From Cryphonectria parasitica EP155 (Eukaryota > Ascomycota > Sordariomycetes > Diaporthales > Cryphonectriaceae): a stretch of 64,000 nt of DNA. Made by a program: the position numbers and the translations under genes. A model generated the notes under the pieces. It was not told the origin of the DNA, did not search any database, and saw only the letters and a list, made by a program, of their open reading frames with translations. Below, piece by piece: positions 20,730 through 33,650 of the stretch; within the stretch, counting starts at the first letter, position 1, and every line of letters starts with the position of its first letter. The stretch covers positions 1,392,068 through 1,456,067 of the forward strand of contig NW_024468910.1 of assembly GCF_011745365.1 (NCBI RefSeq), written 5' to 3'.

Positions 20730-23700
20730 GTTTGAAAAACCTTGTAAGATACAGTTCTGATTTCTTGCAAGAGAGCTACTTTCTCAATAATCTTTCCAAT
20801 CTCAGTAAAGTTCTATACAAGAGCTTTGATTCTATTTCTCAACATATATTTGAACATTTCCTTTTCAGTCTTAGAAAACCCTTTATAGTTTTTCTCTTGC
20901 ATAGCAGCTTACTAATCAGATCTCAGATGCTAATTAGAATTCAGATTGCTAAACTTGGATTCAATTCACTTATTATACTTAGTAAGCTTTGTAAATTGCT
21001 AAGCTCATCTTATCTTCTCAATCTTAGCAAGCTTTCATCTAATCATCTCTTCTAGTACTGAATCATTAAGCTGAGAATCATTAATTAGCTTAATCTTCTT
21101 ATCTTTAAGCTTATAAAAAGTATTAACTAAGCTTAAAATATTTTTTCTTTCCTTTCTCATACAATATAGCTAGCATGAATAGCGCTAGCTACTATGCATT
21201 TCATACAAGCAAAACCCTCAGATCGCTTCTTCCTTATTTACTATAAAGCAACCCTCCTTCAACTTCCTCTCTATCAGTTCTACCATTAACTTGTTTACAA
21301 CAGCTGCAATATTTCGTTCAGATATAAACATTACAGCTGTATCTCCCTCCTCCAACAACACTCACTCTGGAACAACTTCTCCGCTAACAGCTCTGCATCC
21401 CTCAGAATAGCTGCTAATACTCAGTTTTTTAATATAATTCTGTATAAACCCTTCCCTTTAAGAAGGTTTTAACTGCTAATTATAATAATCAGTTATACTC
21501 CTTCAAAGGCGAAGCTTGTATAAAGAAATCCAAGAATGAAGTAATCAAAGAAAAGCTTAGTTTACATTACAAACAGCATTTCTAATAGCATAGAATGATT
21601 TAGCAATATTAATCTGTTATTAATAATATAGAATATTATCTATTTAGAGAAGCTGCTATAGAAAATATTAATTTCAAGAACTCCAATAAGCACTATATCT
21701 GATTTATTGTATATGTATAAGATAATATTCGATATTAGTACATAAGATAAGCGCATGCTTGAATACAAAGAGAAAGCTATCAAGCTCATTTTAGCACTTG
21801 TATTCAGCATTGCTTATACAGATTTATTCTCTTTACTTCTCAGCTGCAGAAGAATATATGCTACTGAAGCGATGCTTCTATTCCGAATGCTGCTGAGAGC
21901 AGTTATAAAAGCTATTATAGAAGGAAATAAGAATTTATTGAAAGCTCGAATCATATTAATAGTAAGCTTGATATAGCTAGATTTAGCAATAAAAAACAAA
22001 GCTTGAACTGCAAGTAATTGAGCTAGTTTTGAAAGATATTCAGTAATATTCCGAATATTAATAATCTGATTATTAATAAGCTCTTCAGATTAAGAAAGCG
22101 TTGAGATTCCGGATTTATGCTACAATGAATTAACTAATCTAGCAGTATCTGCCTTATACAGATCCAAGCTAATTTGATTATCGAAATCAACAACTTTTCG
22201 AGCTTCAGAGCTAATTCCTTAAAAAATGTAAATTAGACAAGCTTCCTATTCTAGTAACATAACTATCATCTTCTGGCTTAAGATCTTCAATAAGTAATCT
22301 AGAAACTGATTCAGGAGCTTATTACTAATAGCTTGAATTATTAGCTCTTTGTTCAGACTGTTGAATTACTTGTTAGATTTCTTCAGTTTAATATTCCCGA
22401 AATATATAGAAATCTCAATAGTTCTCATACTTGCATTTTCTCCAATCTTACTATTATCATACTCAGCTTTTCCAATACAGCGCTTCTTTGCTTTACTCGC
22501 GTTTATCTAAGCTTAAACAGGCTCAATATCTACAGCATTGATACTAAGAAGCTTTAATAAATATAGTTCAGCTTGAGCTAGAATAAGATATAACTTCTCT
22601 ACTTGAATTTTACTAGCATTGCTAAGAATCTCAATATTATTAGTTCTATACTAATTATTATATCTGGGAATAGAATCAGTTTCTTTTCATAATATCTTAT
22701 TCTTAGCTATCTTAGAATTTCCATATTATTTCTTATTCTCTTGAATCAAGCTAATATATCAAGAAATCCAAGAATTCTCAATATTCTTCAGCTGCTAATC
22801 CTTACAGAAATCAAGAATCAGACAGATTATACTGTCTTTAGAATTATCTCGAGCAAATATAATCTAGCTATATAATACTAGTTTTAATCTAAAGTTTAGA
22901 AATTCCAAGCAATTGCTAAGATACTATTCTAGCTTTGCTAATATTAAAGCATAGCAAATACTATAGTTTATAATAGTACAGAGTTTTACGCACTCATAAG
23001 CTTTATAAGATTTCAATCTACAGCTATAGCATCTGCGCAGAGTTTCGTTCTTCTTCAGAATTTCATTGATCTTCGCTTGCTATACTTCAGAATACTGCTT
23101 TCCTTCGTTCTTCAGACTTGTATAGATAATATTCATTTACAAGAAATTTGCATTTCTCTAAAGAGAATTTCTTGCAGAAACAGTTTGGGAATGCCTGATT
23201 AGTTATAAGATCTTCTATAGAGCTTTGATTTGATTATATAAGATATTCTGTATCTGTTTGAAAGCATTAGTTTGCAGCTTTAAGAATTTTGCTATTGCAA
23301 TTTAGTTAATATAGAATTGCTTTATTATTGAAGCTAATTAATTGTATTTTTAGTTGCTTTTCTAAGCAGATTTAGCTTTTAAAATCTGCTTAATTAGTTT
23401 AAGCTGAGCTTGCTAATTATAAATTGATTATTGAAGCAATTGATAGTATAATAGCTTTATTGCTTATTCTAATAGATTTATTAGTTAACTAGGAGTATTA
23501 TATATCGGATGTAGAATAGAAATAAGCTGTATCTGGTTAAGAATTGGTTAAGATAGAGATATAGGAGGATCTTGGAATTAAGCTTATTGATAAAGTTGAA
23601 AGTTGGTAGTACTAGAAGCAAGTTAATCTTAAGTTTCTTTCTGAAGCGCTTTATAATGAACCTTTAACAGCTTTTCCATAAGGTAAGGCTACTTCTTATT

Positions 23701-24190
23701 ACTAATGCTTTCAGCAGTAATATCATAATTAGCTCGAAAGCGCTTAATTTAGATTGAAAGAAGCTTTATTTATACTTCTGCTACAGATTAACTGTTTCTA
23801 ATCTTAAGATGAGTAAAAGCATTATCATAGTTCATAATAAATAATCAGAAGCTAGCAGCATCAGTAATAAAATAGTTATTAATGATATTCAAGCACTTCT
23901 GCTCAGGAATATATACCTAGAGATAGTTTCAAGAGCAATAAGCAACTAATAATTACTTCTTCTATTCATTTCAAGTTTTAGCGCTTATAATGAATCTCTT
24001 TACTTCTCTAGCAATGATTATATCTATATAGAAGCTTTTTATAAAGTTGAATGCTTGAATATTATTAATCCCTTTGATCTAATGCTATCAGTTGAATTGC
24101 TTTAGCTACAAGAAAACTTCTACATAAGCAAACAATATTAACTCACTACTAGCAAGCTCACTGTAAGAAGGGAATCTGAAGTTCTAACTA
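20730..24190 (-). other. G2-a gag/protease region, not resolved
   Basis: By position this should hold gag C-terminus, protease and the RT lead-in. RIP has destroyed the frames: open pieces such as 21999-21814 minus, 20723-21055 plus and 21755-21976 plus show no recognisable domain and are mostly shadows. It is not duplicated elsewhere in the window, since G2-b is cut at the equivalent of about 20690. Confidence 0.5.
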
Positions 24191-24430
24191 TAGTGATTAT
24201 TAGCTAGATGGTTAGCTGAACTGAGTATCTGATTGGAAGAGCTCTTAGACGTGAAGGCTATCTTCCCTCTTGGTTGTTGCTTCCTCCGATGTTTCTTTGT
24301 CTTCCTGATTCGAGATCCTTGAGTTGAGAGCGCTATAGCCGGAATGCTTTCCGTATTCTGCGGAAAACAATACTGTGAAGATTGAGAGGGTTCAGATGCT
24401 TGAGGGAGATTCAGTCTGTGAATAGAGCGT
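24190..24430 (-). pseudogene. Little-mutated N-terminal gag-like fragment of G2-a
   Basis: The minus strand from about 24425 to 24190 is open for roughly 70 codons, Ser/Gln-rich then basic (RKTKKHRRKQQPRGK), with many unmutated CpA sites, then falls into RIP-degraded sequence. By position it is probably the start of gag. No database family is visible. Confidence 0.4.
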
Positions 24431-24949
24431 ATATAAGATTTGTTTTATAATAAATAACAAGAGATTGAATTAGCTATTCTATATTATATTGAGATTTTCT
24501 TTATTAATAATTCTGCTAATTAATAAAGGCATTTCTGATTAGATATAAGGCATTAATTAAAGTTTAATATTAGATAATGTTATTATAATTCTCGATCTCT
24601 ATTCCTTGTATATACTAATAATTTCTTATCTTTATCTTCTTATATTCTTCGCTTTTGGAATAATATAACTAGCAAGCTTTTGATTTAAAGAATTAATATA
24701 GCTAGACGTATTCAGGTAAAGCGTGCTAATTAAACTATTGCAAGAAGCATAGATCTTATTAACTATATTACTTTTCTCTACAGAATACTATTTACTAAAA
24801 GCATCTCACTCTGTAATTTAATTATAAACTCATATTCAACATAATTAAACTTTCCGCTGCAGCTTATACAAATCTAAGCTATTTTAGCTTCTATATAGGA
24901 TTATTGATTGATATAGAAAATATTAGAAAAAGGAATTCGTTTCTTCGTA
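24431..24949. other. AT-rich RIP-degraded stretch of G2-a
   Basis: No frame of note; part of the 5' leader region of the element. Confidence 0.5.
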
Positions 24950-25247
24950 ATATTGGCCTGCGAGCTCAATGCATTGTTCACTAGCCTACAATCAGAACTC
25001 ATACCACTCCTCCTCTATCCACCCATCTTCTCTCTACAAGAGATCTTAGGCATAACCCAGAGTCCAGATATAATGCACAGCCTATTGTATAAGCATGATA
25101 GATAAAGGAAATAAAAGAGCTCAGCAGGGAAAAAGAGTGCGCCCGTCCATAGGGTAAACTTGCTGCTCTTACTGATTCTCACGAACTGTGATGCAAACAG
25201 CTCTGAGCTACCAGCCTGAACAGCTAAGTCCATACTCACCGCACCAT
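24950..25247 (-). other. G2-a 5' leader with primer-binding site
   Basis: GC-normal sequence next to the 5' LTR. One base inside the LTR the minus strand reads TGGTGCGGTGAG (about 25246-25235), starting with the TGG expected for a tRNA-primed site. The open frame 25239-25015 has no family resemblance and is likely leader. Confidence 0.55.
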
Positions 25248-25572
25248 TGAACCAGAACTAGGGCGCCGTCGCCCTCGAAAGAAAAAAAAAAAGGGACAAA
25301 CAGCTGCCGAAGCAATGAGCAAGGGCTCGTGCAACCCAAGCATGCCTGTACAGATGAGGACAGCAAACTAAGGCCTCATGGGCACAAGAACAGGGTGAAA
25401 AACCTGTCTTAGACCTGTCCAAAGGGTTCAAAATTGAAAAGAAGAGAAAGGATGCTTGATTGTTGCTTATAGCTAAAGAATTTGAAAAGTGGGTGGTGTT
25501 CTTTATATGTATGAGAACCCTTGACCCACTGTACTCCACGTTCCACGGACTACCACCCTGGCCACCACAACA
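25248..25572 (-). repeat. G2-a 5' LTR (325 bp)
   Basis: Pairs with 13253-13577. The next bases resume the G1-h integrase. Confidence 0.9.
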
Positions 25573-28500
25573 GTATATTATATATATTCTTGATATAATT
25601 ATCTTGTTTATCTGAAGTTATTGATTCTGAATTCTTTTCTAAAGATTCAATTCTGAAAGCAGCATTCAGCTCTCTATATGCATTAATAAGATTTCTCAAC
25701 TCATTTTGAATAAAGATATTCTGTATATCTGAGGAATCTGCATTTCAATAATCTGATTTTCTGCTAAGAGCATCTGCTTATTTATTTTCTAAGCTTTTGC
25801 AATATATAATTCTAAAGTTGAATTATAAGAAGAATTTTACTTATTTAACTTATTGCTTATTCAAAATCTTAGTTATTATGAATATAATTAGATTCTTATA
25901 ATTCAAGTAAACTATAATTGAATACTATATGTTAATAAAATAATATTGCTATTTCTCAAAAGCTTTTACTATTGCTATAAGTTTCTAATTAGAGATTCTA
26001 TAATTGATTTCTGAGCTATTCAACTTTTTTGAAAAGTTGCTTACAATCTTTAGATGCTCTTGATCATCTTGCTAACCAAGTTATTCCCCAAGTGCATATT
26101 CCAATGTATTAGTTTCAATTTCAAAAGGTTTGTAAAGATTTGCTTTATACAGAATTGGTTCTAAGATAATATATCTAATGATCTTATTAAAAGCTTTTTA
26201 TGCTCTAGAGATTTATTTGAAAAGCTGCTTCTTCTTAGTAAGATTTGTAAAAGAATATACAATTCAGCTATAGTTCTTAATAAACTGTTTATAGAAATTT
26301 ATATATTTGAGAAAAGATTTAATATCTCTAATATTCCTAGGAATTAGCTAATTTCTAATAGCTTTTATCTTATTTTTCTATAGCTTAATACATTCTAGTT
26401 TGATTGTAAATCCAAGATAGTTAATCTTTTGTATATAAAAGTAATTCTTTGCAGATTTTATAAGAAGTTTCGCATCTTAAAGCATTTGCAATACTGTTTT
26501 CATATATTTCTTATATTCCTTCAATATTCGAGAATAAATAAGAATATTATTAAAATATGCAATAATAAACTGATTCAGATATTTGTATAGAATATAATTG
26601 ATTATTTCTTGAAATAAGGCTGGAATATTCGTTAAACTGAAAAGTATAATCAAATATTCGTAGTATTTGTAGCATATTCTGAAAGCAGTTTTCCATTCTT
26701 CTTCTTTCTTTACTCTGATTAGATTGTAAGCTTCTTTCAGATTCAGAGCTATAAACTACTATACTTCTTACAGTTTATCTCATAATTCCTTAATAAGTAG
26801 CAACAGATATCAGTTCTTAATTATAATATTATTGAATTGCTTATAATCAATATATAGCTTAAGCTTGCTGTTTTTCTTGAGTATAAATAGAATGAAATAT
26901 TCTGCTAATAATTGCAATAATTGTATATATCTCTTTTTGAGATTCTCGTTGAGATACTTCTTAAGTATCTCTAGTTATGCTTTATTTAGTCTATAAATAG
27001 GAAAGAATTTGAGCTGTTTTTCTTTTTGTAGCAGAATTTCATAATTGTATGAGCTGTATTCTAGCAATTCCGTATCTAATTCTTTCTGAAATAATTTTTT
27101 GAACTTATAATATTCTTATAATATGCTTGCGAGTATTAGTTCTGGTTTCTGTGCTGTTTCTGCTATCTGGAGAAACAGTAGGTATTGTTGAGCGTGCTTC
27201 TTTTCGTCCGCAGTTTTTGGTAGCGTTTTTGGAAGCCTTGAGCGTCTGCTTCAGGCTGAACTAACTGCTTAAGAGCCTGGTTTCGAGGTTTTTCTTGTGT
27301 GGGTTTACAATTCACATTCTGAAGCTTTTCCTTATTGCTCCGAAGCGAACTGACTTACTGAGAGTCTCGCTTCCGTTATTTTGCTAATCTGTTGGCATCC
27401 TAGCACTGCTTGAGTTCGCTATTCACTAGATTCTTCTCCTTAAACTGCTAGCCTTGCTAGTTTGAAGGTATGTTTGAAGTTGTTTGAAGCTTCTTTCCTC
27501 GAGTATTCTTCAGTAACTAACTTTCATTCTGCGCTATTAATTGCAACTATCTCTCTGAGTATAGCTTATTCTTATGAGATCTGGCTAGTAGTTCAATCAA
27601 TTCGAGAATTATGCTTCTTAAGCTATGAAAGTTCTATAATCAGCTTATGCTATGCTATATTCATAATATTAAAGAAAACTCTGATTATATATTCTTGAAT
27701 CAAAATAAATAAATAATCAGTCTTCTTATTAATTACTTCTTGATTATATGCAATAGATTATTCTTTTATAATACTAAAAATATATAGCTACTTCTTCTAT
27801 TTTCATTATAGTTATGCCTGATTAACAATATATAAGAATATAAAGTTTCTCTAAGCGCTACTATTTAATAGTACGCTATACTTGTATTCTTGAATATATA
27901 TATTAAGCTTAATATAAGCATAATCTACTTTAAAAGCTTTATATAGGAACTATTCTAATCTGATTATCTGCAGTTCTTTTACAAGCAATTCTATTCTTTT
28001 GAGATTATTAAGAGCTGCTTATTCTTCCTTTAAGCTTGCTTTGCTACTTCTTAAGCAAGCTTCTTAGCTTGCTTTTGCTTATATCATTATTATTCCTAAT
28101 CTTTCCTCTATTAATGCTAGTTACAAATCTTATTATTAATGTGAATTGTATAAAGTATTATTCTACATTGCTACTATTCTATTTTCTTGTTTATGCATTG
28201 TTTGGAGCAGTTGTTTGATAGCTTGATATATATATTATTGTGCTATTTGTTGAGAACTTCTCTGAAGCAAAGCTCTTGCTTCTTAATAGCTTAAAGAATT
28301 TATTCTAATTCTCTAATAGAAAACTATTTGTATTGTATCTTTTCTGAGAAATGCATTCTGCAGCTATAATAAGTATAGGAGATTTATGCTAGCTTATAGT
28401 ATAGATTGTGAAATAAGCTGATTTGAGAATTCTTGCTTTATTATATCTTGATGTTTTGCAAGGAGATGCTAGTAAAGAGTTTCTTCAGCTCTATCTCATA

Positions 28501-28814
28501 GATAAGATGTTCAATCTATGTTGTTTCCTTATTCTATCTAATGCTGGAGGGAAACCTTTCTTTCCGAACTTCTGTAGAGTTGTTAAGCTCGATATTCATG
28601 GAAGATTCTGGCAGATCGCTGAATCATTTGGCCTAGCTTGATCTTTCTATTGCCTGAGAAGTATTTTCAGTATTATCTAGATATTTGTACCAATAGCTAA
28701 GAGGATATCATTCCTTATTCATATTTCTAGTTATAATGCTTAGTATAGATAATAAGGAATAATAAAGAATATTATTGCTAAATTCTTTCTTCAATGCTTG
28801 AATGCTTTGTTTAG
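25573..28814 (-). pseudogene. pol: G1-h pol, main segment
   Basis: It continues the integrase from 13252 once G2-a is removed. RNase H is at about 26240-25760, RT at 26990-26250, the RT lead-in with the less mutated GC patch at about 27200-27330, and protease near 28010-27820. This is one of the most heavily mutated G1 copies. G1-c cuts it at 28814; it resumes at 36238 after one TTTAG duplicate. The stretch 28010-28814 shows no recognisable domain. Confidence 0.85.
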
Positions 28815-29271
28815 TGTAATGAGCACTGCAGCAATCCGAAGATTCCCAAGTACACAAAGGGGTTTATGCTAACAAGAGCGGTGTCAAAGTGCCAAGTCCT
28901 TGAATACGGAACCGTACAAGTCTTAATAAGCGATGCAAGTATTCACTGCCTTTGGAGCTATCAGAGTAAGAGAGTAATCTGATACTTAGATTGACAACTG
29001 AAGAGCTATGTTCTGAATCTATCTAATGATAATAACCGTGTTCTTATATATTCAGCTCTTTAGTATGAATATGTTGAATAGCAACATATCCAAGTTATCC
29101 TGCTAGCTTTGAATAGCACATATCCGAAGCTATTCTTCCTGATTAGCCGTGCCCATAACCCTAACCCTGAGTTATATAATCAATGCTTTTGTTAGAACAT
29201 TGGATTCTTAACACCTGATCCTTGTTACTTGTAACCTGTTTTGTAACCTGCATGTTGGATGGATTATAACA
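28815..29271 (-). repeat. G1-c 3' LTR (457 bp, U3 type II)
   Basis: Matches 35776-36232, differing mainly by transitions. It contains TAACCCTAACCCT at 29156-29168 and a plus-directed TATATAA at 29173-29179, about 185 nt upstream of the antisense ATG. Confidence 0.93.
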
Positions 29272-29285
29272 TTATCTTCCTCCTA
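29272..29285 (-). other. G1-c polypurine tract
   Basis: The minus strand reads AGGAGGAAGATAA directly before the 3' LTR. Confidence 0.8.
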
Positions 29286-29363
29286 TCAGTTATTATTCCC
29301 AACGATCTTTCGTAAGTATTCTGGCAAGTCTTCCGTATACATGATCTTGCCTTCCTAATTGAG

Positions 29364-29981
29364 ATGTTGAATAGAATTAACAAATCTCGTTCTTATGCTA
29401 AAAAGACTAAACAAAAGGATTCTCTTCTTTCCTTGGTTCTTCAAAATGCTATCACCATGCCTTTCTGTTCCTTTTGCAAGGGTTGTAGTATTCAGTCTTG
29501 TTAAGTCTCCGTTGAGAATTCCTCTCGTTGCGCTGAATGTATTCGCCTGAGTCGCTCTCGGTGCGATATTCAAAGCTTGAGCGCAGCGGAAATTCGTTGG
29601 ATAAGCGTTCAATACCAACGCCTGGAGGACCAGCTTGAGAGTGCTGAGGAGCGGCTGCGCGATGCTGCTGCGGAGGTAGGATGCTTGCGAAAGCAGAAGC
29701 ATCTGTAGTTTGAGAGAATGATAAAGGCCATCCGTTGAAGCTTTTCCAGTGTGGAGGAGTTGGAACATAAGGAAGCTGAGAAGGAGCGGGCTTGCATTGC
29801 TGCTGGGATTCGTTCCGTAATTGTAGAGGAATCTGCTGTGGTTGCTGGAGATTCTTCTTTCGAGGGTTTTAACTGGAATTCTGCAGATTTGGAGAATTCT
29901 GTAATTAACTGATCGGATTTTCTAGAGAATGAAATCTCTGAAGCTCCTGGATCTCGGTTCGGGGCGGAGCGATCATCTTAG
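29364..29981 (+). pseudogene. Antisense Zn-cluster/coiled-coil gene, allele beta (G1-c)
   Basis: 206 codons from ATG (MLNRINKSRS) to TAG. Only four internal stops, each explained by one RIP transition (CAA, TGG, CGA, TGG). The Cys cluster starts CSFCKGCSIQSC and continues SSRCAECIRLSRSRCD: C-x2-C-x7-C-x9-C-x2-C-x7-C, close to Zn2Cys6 spacing. Next come a coiled coil (YQRLEDQLESAEERLRDAAA), a basic FERMIKAIR segment, SSVEELEHKEAE and an acidic tail. The body is GC-normal in an AT-rich element. Proposed DNA-binding regulator; role inferred. Confidence 0.78.
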
Positions 29982-32900
29982 GTGCTGATTCTTTCTTTTC
30001 CAATATTTAGCTACCTTTTTCTGAGAGTTTTCAACGTTTTTCCGTGATTTCTACGAATTCTCGCTCGCTAAGTATTCTTTTCATTTGATAAGGTATTCCC
30101 TCATATTATCTATGCTTCTATGCTTAAGGATTTTTTCCATCTCATATTCTAATTCATTGTTTTCCACTTCTGCTGTATTATCCATTAGTATTTCCTATAC
30201 TGCTAGTTCCAACAATAAGATATGAAAAACTGAATATATTCTCATTCTATAAGATAATGCTAATGCATAATTAACTGGGGAAATTTGTTGCAAGATTTTG
30301 AATAATTCTAACTTTTTATAATCGAGTTTATTGCTAGATCTAATTATTTTAATGTTTTTCCAAAGTAGATAAATCTTATCTCCTTTCTGTAGAATTAGTT
30401 TCTCAATTCTTTTGGAATTTGCATATTGTATTATTCGTTTCTGAACGAACTGTAATTCTGATTAGAGTTCCTTCTGAACTTTCCTGATCTTCTTAATTCT
30501 TTTATCTGCAGCTTCTGCATCTGCTTCTAGCAGTGCTTTGTAATAAGCTGTTGAATTATATCTGTAGAATATGAAGAATAATAATTTATTTATTATGCTT
30601 ATATTTGCACTATTATAAGCAAACTGTACAAGAAGCAACAGATTAACTCAGTTATTCTGTTCCTAGTTGATATAGTGCTAAAGATACTATTTAATAACTT
30701 AGTTCATTCTTTCTATCTATTTATCTATTTGCAAGTAAAATGCTATAAATATTCTGTAGTATATTCCGAGCTGCTTTATAAGCGAAGTTCAAAACTTCGA
30801 GTTAAACTTCCTATCTCTGTTAGAGATCACTTTCTCTAGCATGCTGTAGTTAGCAATAATCATTCTGAGGAATACATACGCAAGTTCTTCTGCTGTACTG
30901 CTTTTCTTATAAAAGAGAAAGTAAGCATACTTGCTCAGTCTGCAAACTACTACTAGAATGCTATTATATTGCATCTTAATTAAGAATTCTTATAAGAAAG
31001 ATAGCTTAGTAATGAAGTTTAGACTAATGGATTGCTAAATAGTTATAAATATTAATAAGAAATGCAGTAATTTATAAAGCTTGTATCTTTCTGCTTTGTT
31101 CTTCTTGCAGCTATTACATTATCATAGAATGTTCTTAATCTTTTTCCTAAGATTTAAGAGATTTCAGTATCTTTTGATATATTCATAAATTGCTCTAACT
31201 TTCTAGTATTCATGCGCTAGTACACTGTATATATCCTTGATATAGTTATCTTGTTCGTCTGGAGTTATTGATCCTGAATTCTTTTTCGAAGATTCAATTC
31301 TGAAGGCAGCATTCAGTTCTCTATATACATTAATGAGATTTCCTAGCTCATCCTAAGCAAAGATGTTCTGTATATCTAAGAAGTTTGCATCTCAATAGTC
31401 TAATCGTCTGCTAAGAGCGTTTGCTTGTTCATTCTCTGAGCCTTTGTAGTATACAATTTTGAAATTAAATTGTAAGAGAAATTCTGCTTATCTAACTTAT
31501 TGCTTGTTCAAAACCTTAGTTATTATGAATGTAATCAGATTCTTGTAATTCAAGTGAACTATAATCGGATGCTGTATGCTGATGAGATAGTATTGCTATT
31601 CTTCAAAAGCTTTTACTATCGCTATAAGCTTCTGATTAGGGATTCCATAGTTGATTTCTAGCTTATTCAGCTTCTTCGAAAAATTGCTTATAATCCTTAG
31701 ATGCCCTTGATCGTCTCGCTAACCAAGTTGTCCTTCGAGTGTATATCCCGATGCATCGATCTCAACTTCAAAGGATTTGTAGAGATCTGCTTTATACAGA
31801 ATCAGCTCTGAGATAATATGCTTGATAATCTTATCAAAAGCTTCTTGTATCTTGAAGATTCATTCGAAGAGCTGCTCTTTCTTAGTAAGATTTGTAAGAG
31901 AGTATGCAATTCAGCTGTAGTTCTTGATAAACTGCTTATAGAAGTTGATATATTCGAGAAAAAATCTAACATCCCTAACATTCCTGGGAATTAGCTAGTT
32001 CTTAACAGCTTTCATCTTATCTTTCTGTAGCTTAATGCATTCTAGCTTAATCGTAAATCCGAAGTAGTTAACCTTTTGTATATAAAAGTAACTCTTTGCG
32101 GGTTTTACAAGGAGTTTCGCATTCTGAAGCATTTGCAATACTATCTCCACATATTTTTTGTATTCTTTCAGCATTCGAAAGAAAATAAGAATATTATTGA
32201 GATATGCAATGATAAACTGATCTAAGTGCTTGTATAGAATATAATTGATTATTTTCTGAAATGAAGCTGAAGTATTTGTTAAACTGAAGAGCATAATTAA
32301 ATATTCGTAGTATTCATAGCATGTTCTGAAAGCAGTTTTCTATTCTTCTTCTTTCTTTACTCTAATCAGATTATAAGCTCTCTTTAGATTCAAAACTGTA
32401 AACTACTATACTTCTTACAGTTTATTTCGTAATTTCTTGATAAGTAGCAACGAATATTAGTTCTTAATCGTGATATTGTTGAATTGCCTGTAATCAATGC
32501 ATAGCCTGAGCTTGCTATTTTTCTTGAGTATGAACAGAATAGGGTATCCTGCTAGTAATTGCAATGATTATATGTATTCCTTCTTGAGATTTTCGTTAAG
32601 ATATTCCCTGAGTGTCTCTAGCTATACTTTATCTAGTCTGTAGATAAGGAAGAATCTGGATTATTTCTCTTCTTATAGTGGGATCTCGTAGTTGTATAAG
32701 CTGTATTCTGGTAATTTTATATTCAATTCTTCCTGAAATAGTTTCTTGAATCTGTAGTATTTTCATAGTATACTTGCAAGTGTTGGTTCTGGTTTATGTA
32801 CTGTTTCTGCTATCTGAAGGAATAGTAGGTACTGCTGAGCGTGCTTCTTTTCTAATAGCGTTTTTGAGAGCCTTAAGCGTTCGCTCCGGGCCGGACCGAG

Positions 32901-33650
32901 CGCTCGAGGGCCTGGTTTCGAGGTTTTTCCTGTGTGGGTTCATAATCCACATTCTGAAGCTTTTTCTTATTGCTCTGGAGCGGACTAACTTGCTGAGAGT
33001 CTTGCTTCCGTTGTTTTGCTAACCTGTTAGCGCTCTAGCATTGTTTGGGTTCGCTTGTTACTAGATTCTTCTTCTTGAACTGCTAGCCCTGCTGACTTGG
33101 AAATATGTGTGAAGTTGTATAAAGCTTCTTTTTCTGAGTATTTTTCAATTACTAGCTTCGATCCTGCGTTGTTGATTATAACTATCTTCCTGGGTACAGC
33201 TTGTTCTCATGAAATCTGGCTAGTAGTCCAATTGATTCGAGGATTGTGCTTCTTAAGCTATGGGAGTCTCATGATTAGCTCATGCTGTGCTGTATTCATG
33301 ATGTTAAAAGAAATCTTAGCTATATGCTCTTGGATTAAGATAGGTAGGTGATCAGTCTTCTTGTTAATTACTCCTTGGTTGTATGCAACAGATTGTTCTT
33401 CTATAGTGCTGAGGATGTAGGAATGCTTCTTTCATTTCCATTGTAGTTGTGCTTGATTAATAATATGTGGGAATATAAAGTTTCTCTGAGCGCCACTGTT
33501 CAATAGTGCGCTGTATTTGTGTTCTTGAATGTATATATCGAACTTGATATGAGCGTAATCTATTCTGAAAGCTTTATATAGGAACTGCTCTGGTCTGATT
33601 ATCTGTAGTTTCTTTATAAGCAATCCTGTTCTTTTGAGATTGTTGAGAGC
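29973..33650 (-). pseudogene. pol: G1-c pol (protease, RT, RNase H, integrase, chromodomain)
   Basis: Protease (33623-33432) carries ALLNSGAQRNFI, an active-site Asp-to-Asn change. RT spans about 32640-31890; the open piece 32294-31995 contains SLTNTSASFQKIINYIL and YLNNILIF, so the YxDD box is inactive. RNase H is at about 31880-31405 and integrase at about 31400-30200 (30974-30789: NSILVVVCRLSKYAYF...NRDRKFNSKF; the first catalytic Asp is Asn). The chromodomain is at about 30195-30000. A conserved, less mutated GC patch lies at 32870-32930 ahead of RT. Confidence 0.9.

Larger units (their letters stand above)
13253..25572 (-). mobile_element. G2-a: complete long Ty3/Gypsy element (12.3 kb)
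   Basis: Two 325-bp LTRs with TG...CA ends flank an 11.7-kb interior. GTAT (13249-13252 and 25573-25576; AGTAT if the shared A is counted) is the TSD. A polypurine tract lies beside the left LTR and a TGG-type primer site beside the right one, so it reads on minus. RT, RNase H and integrase occur in Gypsy order. About 4 kb between integrase and the 3' LTR is non-pol and carries a plus-strand spliced gene remnant. Apart from the LTRs and two islands the interior is extremely AT-rich with stops throughout, as expected after RIP. Confidence 0.88.
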
